21,132 bases of DNA from NCBI RefSeq assembly GCF_946479415.1, contig NZ_CAMLFY010000077.1:1-21132 (forward strand). The letters run 5' to 3'. A program made the translations under genes and the position numbers. This DNA comes from an uncultured Shinella sp. (GTDB lineage Bacteria; Pseudomonadota; Alphaproteobacteria; Rhizobiales; Rhizobiaceae). Positions within the stretch are counted from its first letter, which is position 1; each line of letters opens with the position of its first letter. The notes under the pieces were generated by a model that saw only the letters and a program-made list of their open reading frames with translations, was not told the origin of the DNA and made no database searches. Of the stretch, positions 7,175 through 15,706 are shown one piece after another.

Positions 7175-8971
7175 TCAAAACGCCTCTGCCGCCAGTTCCA
7201 TAGTGGTGTCAGCGCCGGCTTCGATGCGGGTCTTGCGGAGCGCGGTTTCCGGCATGAGGCGGTCCATGAAGAACTTTGCGGTGATCAGCTTGTTCTTCAG
7301 GAAATCCTCCCGCTCGCCCGCACCATTGGCAAGGCCGGCTTCCGCCGCCTTGGCGATCTTGGCCCACATGTAGCCGATGACGACGAGGCCGAAGAGGTGC
7401 ATGTAGTCGGTCGAGCCGGCGCCAGCATTGTCGGGCTTGGCCATGGCGTTCTGCATGAACCACATGGTTCCGGCCTGAAGGTCGTTCAAGCCCTTCTTGA
7501 GGTGCTTGGTGAAATAGGCGAGCGTCTCGTCATTGCGGTTTTCCTCGCAGAAATCGCCGATTTCCTTGAAGAGCGCCATGACGGCGCGGCCGCCGTTCAT
7601 GCCGAGCTTGCGGCCGACGAGGTCGAGCGCCTGGATGCCGTTGGCGCCTTCATAGATCATGGCGATGCGCGCATCGCGCACATACTGGCTCATGCCGTGC
7701 TCTTCGATGTAGCCGTGGCCGCCGAAGACCTGCTGGGCCATCACGGCATGGTCGAAGCCCTTGTCGGTGAGCACGCCCTTGAGGATGGGGGTCATCAGGC
7801 CGAGGATGTCGTCGGCGGCCTGGCGCTCCTTCTCGTCGGCGGAGCGGTGGGCGATATCGGATTTCAGCGCGGTCCACAGCGTGAAGGCGCGGCCGCCCTC
7901 GGTCCAGGCCTTGATGGTCATCAGCGTGCGACGGATATCGGGATGCACGATCAGCGGATCGGCCTTGCCTTCGGGGTTCTTGACGCCCGAGAGCGAGCGG
8001 CCCTGCAGGCGCTCGCGGGCATAGTGGGCGGCGTTCTGGTAGGCGACTTCGGCAATCGACAGGCCCTGCAGGCCCACACCGAGGCGGGCTTCGTTCATCA
8101 TGACGAACATGGCGTTGAGGCCCTTGTTCTCCGCGCCGATGAGGAAGCCCTTGGCCTCGTCATAGTTCATGACGCAGGTGGCGTTGCCGTGGATGCCCAT
8201 CTTGTGTTCGATCGCGCCGCAGGAAACCGTGTTGCGCTCGCCCGGCGTGCCGTCGTCCTTCAAAATGAACTTCGGCACGATGAAGAGCGAGATGCCCTTC
8301 ACGCCCTCGGGCGCGCCCTCGATGCGGGCGAGGACGAGGTGCACGATGTTCTCCGACATGTCGTGCTCGCCGGCGGAAATGAAGATCTTCTGGCCGGATA
8401 TCTTGTAGGAACCGTCCGCCTGCGGCACGGCCTTGGAACGCAGGAGGCCGAGGTCGGTGCCGCAATGGGGCTCCGTCAGGTTCATCGTGCCGGTCCAGGT
8501 GCCCTCGACCATCTTCGGCAGATAGGCGGCCTTCTGTTCGTCGGAGCCGTGCACGAGGATCGCGGCGATCGCACCCTGCGTCAGGCCGGGATACATGGTC
8601 AGCGCCATGTTGGCCGACGACATGTATTCGCCGACGGCGGTGTGCAGGATATAGGGCAGGCCCTGGCCGCCGAATTCTTCCGGCACGGCAAGACCCATCC
8701 AGCCGCCCTGGCGGTAGAGGTCATAGGCCTGCTTGAACCCCTTCGGCGTCTTCACCGTGGCGTCGTCGTTGCGGACACAGCCTTCCTGATCGCCGGAGAG
8801 ATTGACGGGGAAGAGCACTTCCTCCGCGACCTTCGCGGCCTCGCCGGTAATCGCTTCCACCATGTCGGCCGTTGCATCCGCAAAGCCGGGCAGGTTGTTG
8901 TACCGCTCCAGCGACAGGACGTCGTTCAGGATGAAAAGCGTGTCATTCACGGGGGCCTTGTAGATCGGCAT
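7175..8971 (-). CDS. Acyl-CoA dehydrogenase, large C2-domain type (FadE role)
   Basis: A 598-aa flavoprotein of the acyl-CoA dehydrogenase superfamily, in the long subgroup with an N-terminal extension and an extra C-terminal domain. The flavin/substrate segment [11 protein letters not shown] is at 163-173, [14 protein letters not shown] at 191-204, and the arginine-rich helix near [13 protein letters not shown] at 414-426. The predicted catalytic base is Glu441 in [13 protein letters not shown]. It should oxidise acyl-CoA to trans-2-enoyl-CoA and pass electrons to ETF. It is the first gene of the operon and has MPIYKAP as the expected N-terminus of this subgroup. Some annotations name relatives after DmdC (3-methylmercaptopropionyl-CoA dehydrogenase), but the fadA-fadB context favours general fatty-acid oxidation. 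Chain-length range is unknown. Confidence 0.9.
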   Translation of the reverse strand: MPIYKAPVNDTLFILNDVLSLERYNNLPGFADATADMVEAITGEAAKVAEEVLFPVNLSGDQEGCVRNDDATVKTPKGFKQAYDLYRQGGWMGLAVPEEFGGQGLPYILHTAVGEYMSSANMALTMYPGLTQGAIAAILVHGSDEQKAAYLPKMVEGTWTGTMNLTEPHCGTDLGLLRSKAVPQADGSYKISGQKIFISAGEHDMSENIVHLVLARIEGAPEGVKGISLFIVPKFILKDDGTPGERNTVSCGAIEHKMGIHGNATCVMNYDEAKGFLIGAENKGLNAMFVMMNEARLGVGLQGLSIAEVAYQNAAHYARERLQGRSLSGVKNPEGKADPLIVHPDIRRTLMTIKAWTEGGRAFTLWTALKSDIAHRSADEKERQAADDILGLMTPILKGVLTDKGFDHAVMAQQVFGGHGYIEEHGMSQYVRDARIAMIYEGANGIQALDLVGRKLGMNGGRAVMALFKEIGDFCEENRNDETLAYFTKHLKKGLNDLQAGTMWFMQNAMAKPDNAGAGSTDYMHLFGLVVIGYMWAKIAKAAEAGLANGAGEREDFLKNKLITAKFFMDRLMPETALRKTRIEAGADTTMELAAEAF

Positions 8972-9025
8972 TGCTCGCGTTCCTCACCTATCCCGCGGAC
9001 GTGAGTCCGCTCCTTGGGTCTGGAT

Positions 9026-9059
9026 ACTATAAAACTTTGACGTTTGCGTAAACGTCAAA
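9026..9059 (-). promoter_or_regulatory. Promoter with perfect palindromic operator for the fad operon
   Basis: A 10-bp perfect inverted repeat, TTTGACGTTT (9036-9045) and AAACGTCAAA (9050-9059), with a 4-nt centre. Read leftwards, TTGACG (9058-9053) serves as -35, and TTATAG or TATAGT (9032-9026) as -10, at a long spacing of 20-21 nt. A palindrome filling an overlong spacer is the layout of MerR-family targets. The GACGTTT half-sites resemble operators of LiuR-type regulators of acyl-CoA and branched-chain catabolism in proteobacteria (from memory, not verified). The predicted start is about 50 nt ahead of the dehydrogenase gene. The rest of the 442-bp gap between 8971 and podJ holds two small GC hairpins near 9118-9159 and the podJ upstream sites. 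Confidence 0.65.
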
Positions 9060-9219
9060 ACGCAAGCGCGGCGAATTTTTCGTCGGAGGGAGGGCGGGCG
9101 GGATGGATGGTGCGTGTGGCGCGGATGCGCCTTGCAAGCGGGGTTGCTGTGCCGCAACCGGTCGCCTTTCCTCCCGAACGCCATTCTATGAGCAAATCGT
9201 TAAAAAATTTCCGAGCCGG

Positions 9220-9236
9220 TTAACCCCTTGTTTACC
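9220..9236 (+). promoter_or_regulatory. Candidate CtrA box upstream of podJ
   Basis: TTAA, seven bases, then TTTACC (9220-9236). This is one mismatch from the CtrA consensus TTAA-N7-TTAAC of alphaproteobacteria. A GAATC site (9276-9280), which fits the CcrM methylation target GANTC, lies 40 bp further on. Both are in the AT-rich stretch ahead of the cell-polarity gene. The pairing is suggestive only. Confidence 0.4.
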
Positions 9237-9425
9237 ACGTTTCATGAATTGTGGCGTCTGAGGGCGTGGGATCGGGAATCATCTCGTTTCACCTCTGTGG
9301 TGCCCGGCTTCGGCCGGGACGGACAGGGACGATCCCGCCGAAGGAAATGAAGGGCGCAGCCGGGCGGCAGCGCTTTCAAGCGTATCTCCCGGCAGGCCGA
9401 GGCGGCCGCCAAAGTGAGGCGAAAG

Positions 9426-12400
9426 ATGAACGGATCGCGAAACCCGCAACGTCCCGGCGAACGCTCTTCGCTCGACGCGCTCAATCGCACCATCGAAGGC
9501 CTGGAAGCCCGCATCGAAGGTCTGATGGCCGGCGGCCGCGACGCGCGTCCCCGCAGCGACGAACGGTATGCGCCGCGCGGCGAGCAGGCCCGTTACGAGC
9601 AGCAGCGCGCCATCCCGCTGCGCGAGGATCCGGTCTCCGAAATCATGCAGCGCCAGCGCGCCATCGAAGGCGGCCGCGAGCGCGTCGCCCAGCGTCTGGA
9701 GCGCCGCCCCGTCTCGACCGATCATCATGCCGCCGCCCAGCAGGCCCATGCCGCCTATGGCAATCAGGCTGCTGCCTATGGCGGGCAGCAGGCCGCTTAT
9801 GGTGGGCAGCAGTCCGCCTATGCCGCTCAGCACGCCGCGCCCGCCCGTGCGGACAATTCGGTCGAGGACATCGCCAAGGCGCTCGTCTCGCTGCGCCAGG
9901 ATCTCAAGAAGGACATCGCCGACGGCCTCGAGCGCGAGATGCAGTCGCTGCGCTCGGAAATCCGCGGCATCCGCCAGATGGCCGAGGGCCGTGGCAACAA
10001 TGACGACGTGCGCGAGGAACTGACGCGTCTTTCCGCCGGCATCGGCCAGCTCGGCCGCCAGTCGGGCCAGACGGACGGCCTGCGCGTCGAGTTCGACGAG
10101 CTGCGCTCGGTGCTTGACGGTCTTGCCCGCGAGGATTCCGTGCGCCGCATGGAAGACCGCTGGACCGGCGTCGAGAAGAAGCTCTCCGCCTTCGACCAGA
10201 CCCGCGACGACGAACTGGTGGCGCTCGCCTACCGGCTCGACGAGCTGAAGGCGCAGATCGGCGCCGTCAGCGCGACGCCCGCCATCCACGCGTTGGAAGG
10301 CAAGATCGAGACGATCGCGCGCGCCATCGACATCTTGGCCCGTCAGGCCCAGCAGCCGGACGATCGCCATTTCGTTTCCGCGGTTACCTCGCAGTTCGAA
10401 GGTCTCGACACACGCCTCGACGAGATCAGCCGGGCGATTGCCGCCGCCGGCCGCATGCAGCAGTCGGCCTCCGCCGACAATACGATGATGCAGCGCCTGG
10501 AAGGCCGCATTGCCGATCTCGCCGGTCAGCTCGACATGATCGCCCATCGCCCGGCACCGGCACCCGATCAGGGGCTGGGCCTGCGCATCGAAGCCTTGGC
10601 CGGCCGCATCGAGGAGCTTTCCAACGAGCGCGCGGCGCTGCGTCTCGAAGAGCGCATCGAGCAGCTGTCGCTGATGCTGGAGCAGAGTCAGCAGGCCGCG
10701 CCCGCCCGCGAAAGCGACGAGCTCGCCTATTACCTCTCGGATATCTCGCGCAAGATCGATGCGCTCGACCAGGGCAGCGTCAACGACGTGCTCGCCGAGC
10801 GTCTGGATGCGCTGGCCCGCCGCATCGACAATCTCGATTCGGCCCCCGTCGGCAGCCCGTTCCAGGAAGACCGCTTCTCGCAGATCGAAGGCCGCCTGTC
10901 GGCCATCGCCGACCGTCTTGATGCCACGCGCGTTGCGCCTGCCGGCGACCACGAGGCTCTGCGCGGTCTCGAAGCGCAGATCGCCCATCTCTCGACGCTG
11001 ATCAGCACGCCGTCGTCAGGTGTTGCCGCGACCTCACCGGATGTCGAAAACCGTCTGGCGACGATCGAAGACTATATGGCGACCAATGACGAATATATCG
11101 TCGAGGCGGCCCGCCAGGCGGCGGAAGCCGTGATGGAAGCCTATCGCCATGCCGGCCCGGCCAGCGCGGCCGCCGCCGACATGGAAGCAATCGCCGGCCT
11201 CGCAGACGACCTGCGCGCGCTGGAAGACCTGACCCGCTCCAGCGAGGAGCGCACCGCGCGCACCTTCGATGCGCTGCACGACACCCTGGTGCAGATCGCC
11301 GGCCGTCTCGAACAGCTCGACGCCCCGCGTGAAACCTTCGGTCGCCGCGAGGCCGCCCAGCCGCGGGCCGAAATGCCCCGTGCAGAGATGCCGGCCATGG
11401 ATTTCGGCCGCGCCGAAGAGCCCGCCGCCAGCCTCTATGGCAACGATTATCCGTTCGACGACGACGGTTTCGGCAATGCGGCCCGCAAGGCCGAGGCCGA
11501 GGCACCGCGCGAGGAAAGCCGCTTTGCCGAAGTCGAGGTCGAGCATATCGAGGCGCCGGAACGGTCGCTCGTCGAGGATGGCGCCGGGCAGGCTGTCGCC
11601 CTCGCCGCTGCCGAAACCCAGCCGAAGGGTGGCCTGCTCGCCGGCCTGAAGCGTCGTTTTACGCCGGGCCGCAAGGAAGCGGCTCCCGTGACGGCCGAGC
11701 GTCACCAGATCGATCCGGCGCCGTCGCTCGATCCGGTCGACGAACTGGCGCCGGAAGAGGCGAACCAGCTGCTGGAGCCCGGCTCCGGCGTGCCTGACGT
11801 GCGCCGCATCCTGGAGCGCGTGCGCGCCGGCCAGACGACGGGCAACCGCTCGACGGTTCCGGGTGAGGGCGACAAGGCAGCCCAGAACATCGCCGCCGCC
11901 CGCCGCGCCGCCAAGGTTGCCGCCGAAGAGACCGACGCGATCTCCAGCGTCGTCCCGAACAAGAAGGGCGCAAAGCCGGCAAAGGCCGGCGACAAGTCCG
12001 CTTCCGCGCTGGCCCGCCATCGCCGGCCGATCCTGCTTGCCGTCGGCGCCGTGCTTCTGGCGATCATGTCCTATCCGCTCGTTACCGCCGTCATCAGCGG
12101 CGACGATGCGCCTGTGATCGTCGAGCAGACCGCCGTCACCTCCAACGAGAGCAAGCCGGTTGAAACGACTGTTGGTTCCGGCGAGGCCGTGACGGCCGAT
12201 ACGAGTGCCGCTCCCGTTGCCGAAGACAAGGTCGAGAGCAAGGCGCTGGCCGATCCCGCTCCGGCGGACGACACACTTGCCGGCGACGACAAGAGTGCCG
12301 CTGCCGAGACAGCGCCGACAGCGACGTCGGGCTCCGACATGCTGGCAGCGCCCGCGACCGGCAGCGATGCCGACACGGCCGGTTTCGAGCCGGTAACGAC

Positions 12401-13349
12401 GCCGGAAGCCGAGCCGGTTGCCGGCACGGACACGTCTGCCGCCGCGGAAAAGGCGCCGGTCGATACGATCGAGACGGCGGCCATCGTCGTTCCCGAGGCC
12501 ATTACCCCGCCGTCGCTCTCCAAGGCTGCGACCGAGGGCGACCCGCTTGCGCTGTTCGAGATCGGCGCGCGCTATACGGATGGCCGCGGCGTGGCGACCG
12601 ACCTGGCGCAGGCCGCGCACTGGTACGAGCTGTCGGCGGCGCGCGGCTTCGCGCCGGCCGAATACCGCCTCGCCAATCTCTACGAAAAGGGCCAGGGCGT
12701 CGAACGCGACCTGGAGCGGGCGCGCAAGCTCTATGAGACGGCGGCCGACAAGGGCAATGCCAGCGCCATGCACAACCTCGCCGTCCTGCTCGCCACGGGC
12801 ACCGGCACGGCACAGCCGGATTTCGAAGGGGCCGCAAAGTGGTTCCAGAAGGCATCCGAGCTCGGCGTGCGTGACAGCCAGTTCAACCTCGCCATCCTCT
12901 ATGCGCGCGGCAACGGCGTGAAGCAGGATCTCGTCGAATCCTACAAGTGGTTCGCCATCGCCGCCCGCGACGGCGACCACGATGCGGGTGCCAAGCGCGA
13001 CGAGGTGGCCAACGCCATGCGTCCCGAGCAGCTTTCCGACGCCAAGGCGAAGGTCGAGCTGTGGAAGCCGCAGGCGCTGGACGACAAGGCGAATTCGGCA
13101 GAACTGCCCGACGAATGGGTCGGCAAGCCGACCAAGACCGCCAGCGTCGATATGAAGAAGGCCATCCGCAACATCCAGGCCATCCTCAACAACAACGGCT
13201 TCAACGCCGGCACGCCTGACGGAGAGATGGGCAAGAAGACGGTCGCCGCCATCAAGTCCTTCCAGAAGTCCGTCGGCCAGGCCGAGACGGGCGAGATCGA
13301 CGACGCGCTGGTCAACGAACTCCTGAAGCGCAACAAGCAGCCGGGCTGA
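9426..13349 (+). CDS. podJ: PodJ-type polar organelle development scaffold
   Basis: A 1307-aa polar scaffold. Residues 1-90 begin MNGSRNPQRPGERSSLDALNRTIEGLEARI. A Tyr/Gln/Ala-rich low-complexity patch (QAAAYGGQQAAYGGQQ) is near 110-130. A long series of coiled coils runs from about 140 to 620, with repeated LEGRI, LDEI and RLDALARRID heptads. An acidic Pro/Glu-rich stretch follows. One membrane helix lies near 868-889 (PILLAVGAVLLAIMSYP). The periplasmic part has a Thr/Ala/Glu-rich linker, Sel1 repeats at about 1037-1198 and a peptidoglycan-binding domain at about 1241-1303. This order matches PodJ, which in Caulobacter and Agrobacterium marks a pole and recruits division and polarity factors. 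The ATG at 9426 has GAGG upstream, while GTG at 9414 is weaker. Transcription may be cell-cycle controlled (upstream CtrA-like box). Confidence 0.88.
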   Translation: MNGSRNPQRPGERSSLDALNRTIEGLEARIEGLMAGGRDARPRSDERYAPRGEQARYEQQRAIPLREDPVSEIMQRQRAIEGGRERVAQRLERRPVSTDHHAAAQQAHAAYGNQAAAYGGQQAAYGGQQSAYAAQHAAPARADNSVEDIAKALVSLRQDLKKDIADGLEREMQSLRSEIRGIRQMAEGRGNNDDVREELTRLSAGIGQLGRQSGQTDGLRVEFDELRSVLDGLAREDSVRRMEDRWTGVEKKLSAFDQTRDDELVALAYRLDELKAQIGAVSATPAIHALEGKIETIARAIDILARQAQQPDDRHFVSAVTSQFEGLDTRLDEISRAIAAAGRMQQSASADNTMMQRLEGRIADLAGQLDMIAHRPAPAPDQGLGLRIEALAGRIEELSNERAALRLEERIEQLSLMLEQSQQAAPARESDELAYYLSDISRKIDALDQGSVNDVLAERLDALARRIDNLDSAPVGSPFQEDRFSQIEGRLSAIADRLDATRVAPAGDHEALRGLEAQIAHLSTLISTPSSGVAATSPDVENRLATIEDYMATNDEYIVEAARQAAEAVMEAYRHAGPASAAAADMEAIAGLADDLRALEDLTRSSEERTARTFDALHDTLVQIAGRLEQLDAPRETFGRREAAQPRAEMPRAEMPAMDFGRAEEPAASLYGNDYPFDDDGFGNAARKAEAEAPREESRFAEVEVEHIEAPERSLVEDGAGQAVALAAAETQPKGGLLAGLKRRFTPGRKEAAPVTAERHQIDPAPSLDPVDELAPEEANQLLEPGSGVPDVRRILERVRAGQTTGNRSTVPGEGDKAAQNIAAARRAAKVAAEETDAISSVVPNKKGAKPAKAGDKSASALARHRRPILLAVGAVLLAIMSYPLVTAVISGDDAPVIVEQTAVTSNESKPVETTVGSGEAVTADTSAAPVAEDKVESKALADPAPADDTLAGDDKSAAAETAPTATSGSDMLAAPATGSDADTAGFEPVTTPEAEPVAGTDTSAAAEKAPVDTIETAAIVVPEAITPPSLSKAATEGDPLALFEIGARYTDGRGVATDLAQAAHWYELSAARGFAPAEYRLANLYEKGQGVERDLERARKLYETAADKGNASAMHNLAVLLATGTGTAQPDFEGAAKWFQKASELGVRDSQFNLAILYARGNGVKQDLVESYKWFAIAARDGDHDAGAKRDEVANAMRPEQLSDAKAKVELWKPQALDDKANSAELPDEWVGKPTKTASVDMKKAIRNIQAILNNNGFNAGTPDGEMGKKTVAAIKSFQKSVGQAETGEIDDALVNELLKRNKQPG

Positions 13350-13389
13350 TCGGCACTCTGCCGGGGAGGCAGGGCTATCGCCTCTGGCG

Positions 13390-13537
13390 AAAACCCCTCC
13401 CTAAATCCCTCCCCACAAGGGGGAGGGACTTTCATCGCGGCACGCTCGCATTAAAAATTGAAGGAAGAGCATGCCTCTATCCTTCTCCCCCCTTGTGGGG
13501 GAGATGCCGGCAGGCAGAGGGGGTTTTCATATGCGAT
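13390..13537. repeat. Inverted pair of GGGGGAG-type intergenic repeats
   Basis: Two copies of one repeat face each other after podJ. Copy one (about 13390-13434) contains the hairpin CCCTCCCC with GGGGAGGG (13407-13414 and 13420-13427). Copy two (about 13487-13537) contains CTCCCCC with GGGGGAG (13495-13501 and 13507-13513). Each outer edge carries AAAACCCC or its complement. The whole could form a cruciform around a 50-bp AT-richer centre. The first hairpin, followed by ACTTTC, may act as the podJ terminator. The GGGGAGA...CCGGCAGG wording is related to the element at 5146-5276. Confidence 0.65.
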
Positions 13538-13988
13538 GGCTCTGCCGGGAGAGGCTCAAGCAAGGGCTTCTCCGGTTGACTTGTCCAGACCCCGCGGGCA
13601 TGACGCTCACCACAACGCCGCACGCCGATCACGATGTGCAACAGGCGTTGTGGCATTTTGTGTGCGCTGCACGATTTCATCCTTAAATCGGCCCCGATTT
13701 GCGGAATTATGCAGTAGAAAATTCATGTCTCTCCAAGATGATAAGGCGTTCGTGAAACGTCCTCGTCTACGAGGGGGAAAGGGCGCGCCGCATCGGCTCG
13801 CCTCCTGACCGATCCTTGCGTGATGCAAGGCGCGACCGGCCGACGGAAGGGGGCATCCCTTGCCGCGGAAGGGCGCTTCTTTGCATTCATGAACCGCTGA
13901 ACAGGAGCCGCGGCGGGGCAGGACGGAAATGCGGCTGACGGATATGTAGCCTCCGCGCACGCGGAAAATTGCCGATCGGGGTTTCGTT
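13538..13988. other. Intergenic region with palindromes, no recognised gene
   Basis: About 450 bp before the permease gene without a convincing gene. It holds a 10-bp perfect inverted repeat, CCACAACGCC (13610-13619) with GGCGTTGTGG (13644-13653), whose loop contains a further GCAC/GTGC pair and which is followed by CATTTTG. It also holds a 16-bp near-perfect palindrome, AAATCGG-CC-CCGATTT (13685-13700), and small hairpins around 13760-13775 (CCTCG with CGAGG) and 13812-13830 (CCTTGC with GCAAGG). A possible -35 TTGACT at 13576 has no good -10 partner. This may be a regulatory leader or a small RNA locus, but nothing is recognised. Confidence 0.4.
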
Positions 13989-14915
13989 GTGACTGTCTAC
14001 CTGCCCATTGCAGAGCTGTCGGTGAATATCTTCATCATTCTCGGCATGGGTGCGGCCGTCGGCTTCCTCTCCGGCATGTTCGGCGTGGGAGGCGGCTTCC
14101 TCATCACGCCGCTGCTCATCTTCTACAACATCCCCCCGGTCGTTGCCGTTGCCACGGGCGCCAACCAGGTCGTCGCCTCCTCGGTCTCCGGCTCGCTGTC
14201 GCATTTCCGGCGCGGCACGCTCGATGTGAAGCTCGGCACGGTGCTCCTGTTCGGCGGTCTGGCGGGGGCCACCGTCGGCATCTGGATCTTTGCGCTGCTG
14301 CGTAGCGTCGGTCAGCTCGACCTCGTCATCTCGCTGCTCTATGTGGCGCTGCTCGGCACCGTCGGCACGCTGATGCTGCTCGAAAGCATCCGGGCGCTGC
14401 GCCGCTCGGCCAACAACCAGCCCGTCTCGCTGCGCCGGCCCGGCCAACACAGCTGGGTGCACCGCCTGCCGCTCAAGATGCGCTTCAAGAAATCGAAGAT
14501 CTATCTCAGCGTCATTCCGGTCGTCGGCCTCGGTTTCTGCATCGGCATCCTGACCTCGGTCATGGGTGTCGGCGGCGGCTTCATCATGGTGCCCGCCATG
14601 ATCTATCTCCTGCGCATTCCGACCAACGTGGTCGTCGGAACCTCGCTGTTCCAGATCATCTTCGTCACCGCCTATACGACGATCGTGCAGGCGACGGCCA
14701 ACCATGCCGTCGACATCGTGCTCGCCTTCATCCTGATGGTGGCCGGCGTCATCGGCGCGCAATACGGCGTGCGCGTCGGCCAGAAGCTGCGTGGCGAACA
14801 GCTGCGCGCGCTCTTGGCGCTGCTCGTGCTTGCCGTCGGCGCCCGCCTTGCCGTCGATCTCGTCGCGACGCCGGCCGATATCTACTCGGTCGTCAGCGAG
14901 GGGGTCTATCGATGA
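13989..14915 (+). CDS. TauE/SafE-family membrane permease
   Basis: A 308-aa integral membrane protein with about eight hydrophobic segments. It has the duplicated TauE/SafE signature: GMFGVGGGFLITPLL at 29-43 and SVMGVGGGFIMVPAM at 190-204. The two halves are joined by a basic cytoplasmic loop near 137-170. Family members are linked to export of sulfite, organosulfonates or related anions. The substrate here is unknown. The start is GTG at 13989, with only a weak GGGG element upstream, and the first residues lead straight into the first membrane helix. The stop overlaps the next start (ATGA), so it is translationally coupled to the TIGR02186 gene, a pairing seen repeatedly in alphaproteobacteria. 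Confidence 0.85.
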   Translation: MTVYLPIAELSVNIFIILGMGAAVGFLSGMFGVGGGFLITPLLIFYNIPPVVAVATGANQVVASSVSGSLSHFRRGTLDVKLGTVLLFGGLAGATVGIWIFALLRSVGQLDLVISLLYVALLGTVGTLMLLESIRALRRSANNQPVSLRRPGQHSWVHRLPLKMRFKKSKIYLSVIPVVGLGFCIGILTSVMGVGGGFIMVPAMIYLLRIPTNVVVGTSLFQIIFVTAYTTIVQATANHAVDIVLAFILMVAGVIGAQYGVRVGQKLRGEQLRALLALLVLAVGARLAVDLVATPADIYSVVSEGVYR

Positions 14916-15706
14916 GAAGGTTTGCCGCGCTTCTTCTCGTGCTCGGCCTTACCGCGCCTGCCGCCGCGCAGGTGCTGGAAGACAAGCCCGCCGAAATCAC
15001 GGAAAAGCTCGAAATCGGTATCTCCACCGACGAGATCGCGATTTCCTCCGATTTCCGCGGTGCCGACCTCACGATCTTCGGCGCCATCGAGGGATACGAC
15101 CCCTCGCTGCTCGCCCAGCGCAAATACGATATCGTCGTGGCGCTGGAAGGTCCGAAGGACAACAACACGGTGCGCGTCAAGGAGCGCATCTTCGGCATCT
15201 GGGTCAATCGCCGTTCAATGACCTTCGAACTGGTGCCGGAATCCTACTCGCTGTCGAGCACGCGCGATGTCGAGACGATCGCCGACCCCGCCATGCTGAA
15301 CGGCGTGGGCGTCGGCATCCAGCACATCCGCCTGTCGCCGATCGGCTATGTCGGCGATGGCAGCAACATCACGGAATTCCGCGAGGCTTTCCGGCGGCTG
15401 AAGGAAAGCGGCGGGTTCTACCAGCGCGATCCCGGCGGCGTGCAGTTCATCAGCGCGAGCCTGTTCAAGGCGACCGTGAAGCTGCCGGCCAGCGTGCCGA
15501 ACGGCACCCATGTGGTGCGCGCGCATCTGTTCCGCGACGGTGTGTTCATCAGCGAGAAGGCGCTGCCGCTGCGCGTCATGAAGACCGGCATCGAGCAGAT
15601 GATCTCGAACGCCGCCTACAACAATTCGCTGGCCTACGGCTTCTTTTCCGTGACGCTGGCGCTCCTGACAGGCTGGCTGGCCAGCGTGGTCTTCCGCAAG
15701 GATTGA
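14912..15706 (+). CDS. TIGR02186-type exported, membrane-anchored protein
   Basis: A 264-aa protein with a signal peptide (MRRFAALLLVLGLTAPAAA, cleavage about residue 19), a beta-rich periplasmic body of roughly 215 residues, and one C-terminal membrane helix (YGFFSVTLALLTGWLASVVF, about 241-260) ending RKD. Residues EKLEIGISTDEIAISSDFRG and DLTIFGAIEG near 30-60 fit the alphaproteobacterial TIGR02186 (Alph_Pro_TM) family, of unknown biochemical function. The start overlaps the permease stop by four bases (ATGA). This coupling and the topology suggest a periplasmic partner of the permease, which is an inference from context. Its TGA is directly followed by the reverse-complement stop of the convergent HxlR gene. 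Confidence 0.85.
   Translation: MRRFAALLLVLGLTAPAAAQVLEDKPAEITEKLEIGISTDEIAISSDFRGADLTIFGAIEGYDPSLLAQRKYDIVVALEGPKDNNTVRVKERIFGIWVNRRSMTFELVPESYSLSSTRDVETIADPAMLNGVGVGIQHIRLSPIGYVGDGSNITEFREAFRRLKESGGFYQRDPGGVQFISASLFKATVKLPASVPNGTHVVRAHLFRDGVFISEKALPLRVMKTGIEQMISNAAYNNSLAYGFFSVTLALLTGWLASVVFRKD

Noticed and set aside
7397..9004. 535-aa plus-strand open frame opposite the acyl-CoA dehydrogenase
   Set aside because: Antisense shadow of an intact catalytic gene; no recognisable domain.
9279..12980. Long minus-strand frames (569 and 648 aa) opposite podJ
   Set aside because: The podJ frame has clear coiled coil, membrane helix, Sel1 and peptidoglycan-binding domains. The opposite frames are Arg/Gly/Ala/Asp-rich shadows.
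13390..13537. Possible CRISPR-like repeats
   Set aside because: Only two copies, in inverted orientation and without regular spacers. This is a dispersed intergenic repeat, not an array.
13607..13960. 117-aa minus-strand frame and a 27-aa plus-strand frame (13724-13807) in the podJ-permease gap
   Set aside because: No ribosome-binding site, no recognisable sequence, and both are interrupted by palindromes in the DNA.
13887..14762. 291-aa minus-strand frame opposite the TauE/SafE gene
   Set aside because: His/Asp/Arg-rich low-complexity shadow of hydrophobic membrane helices.
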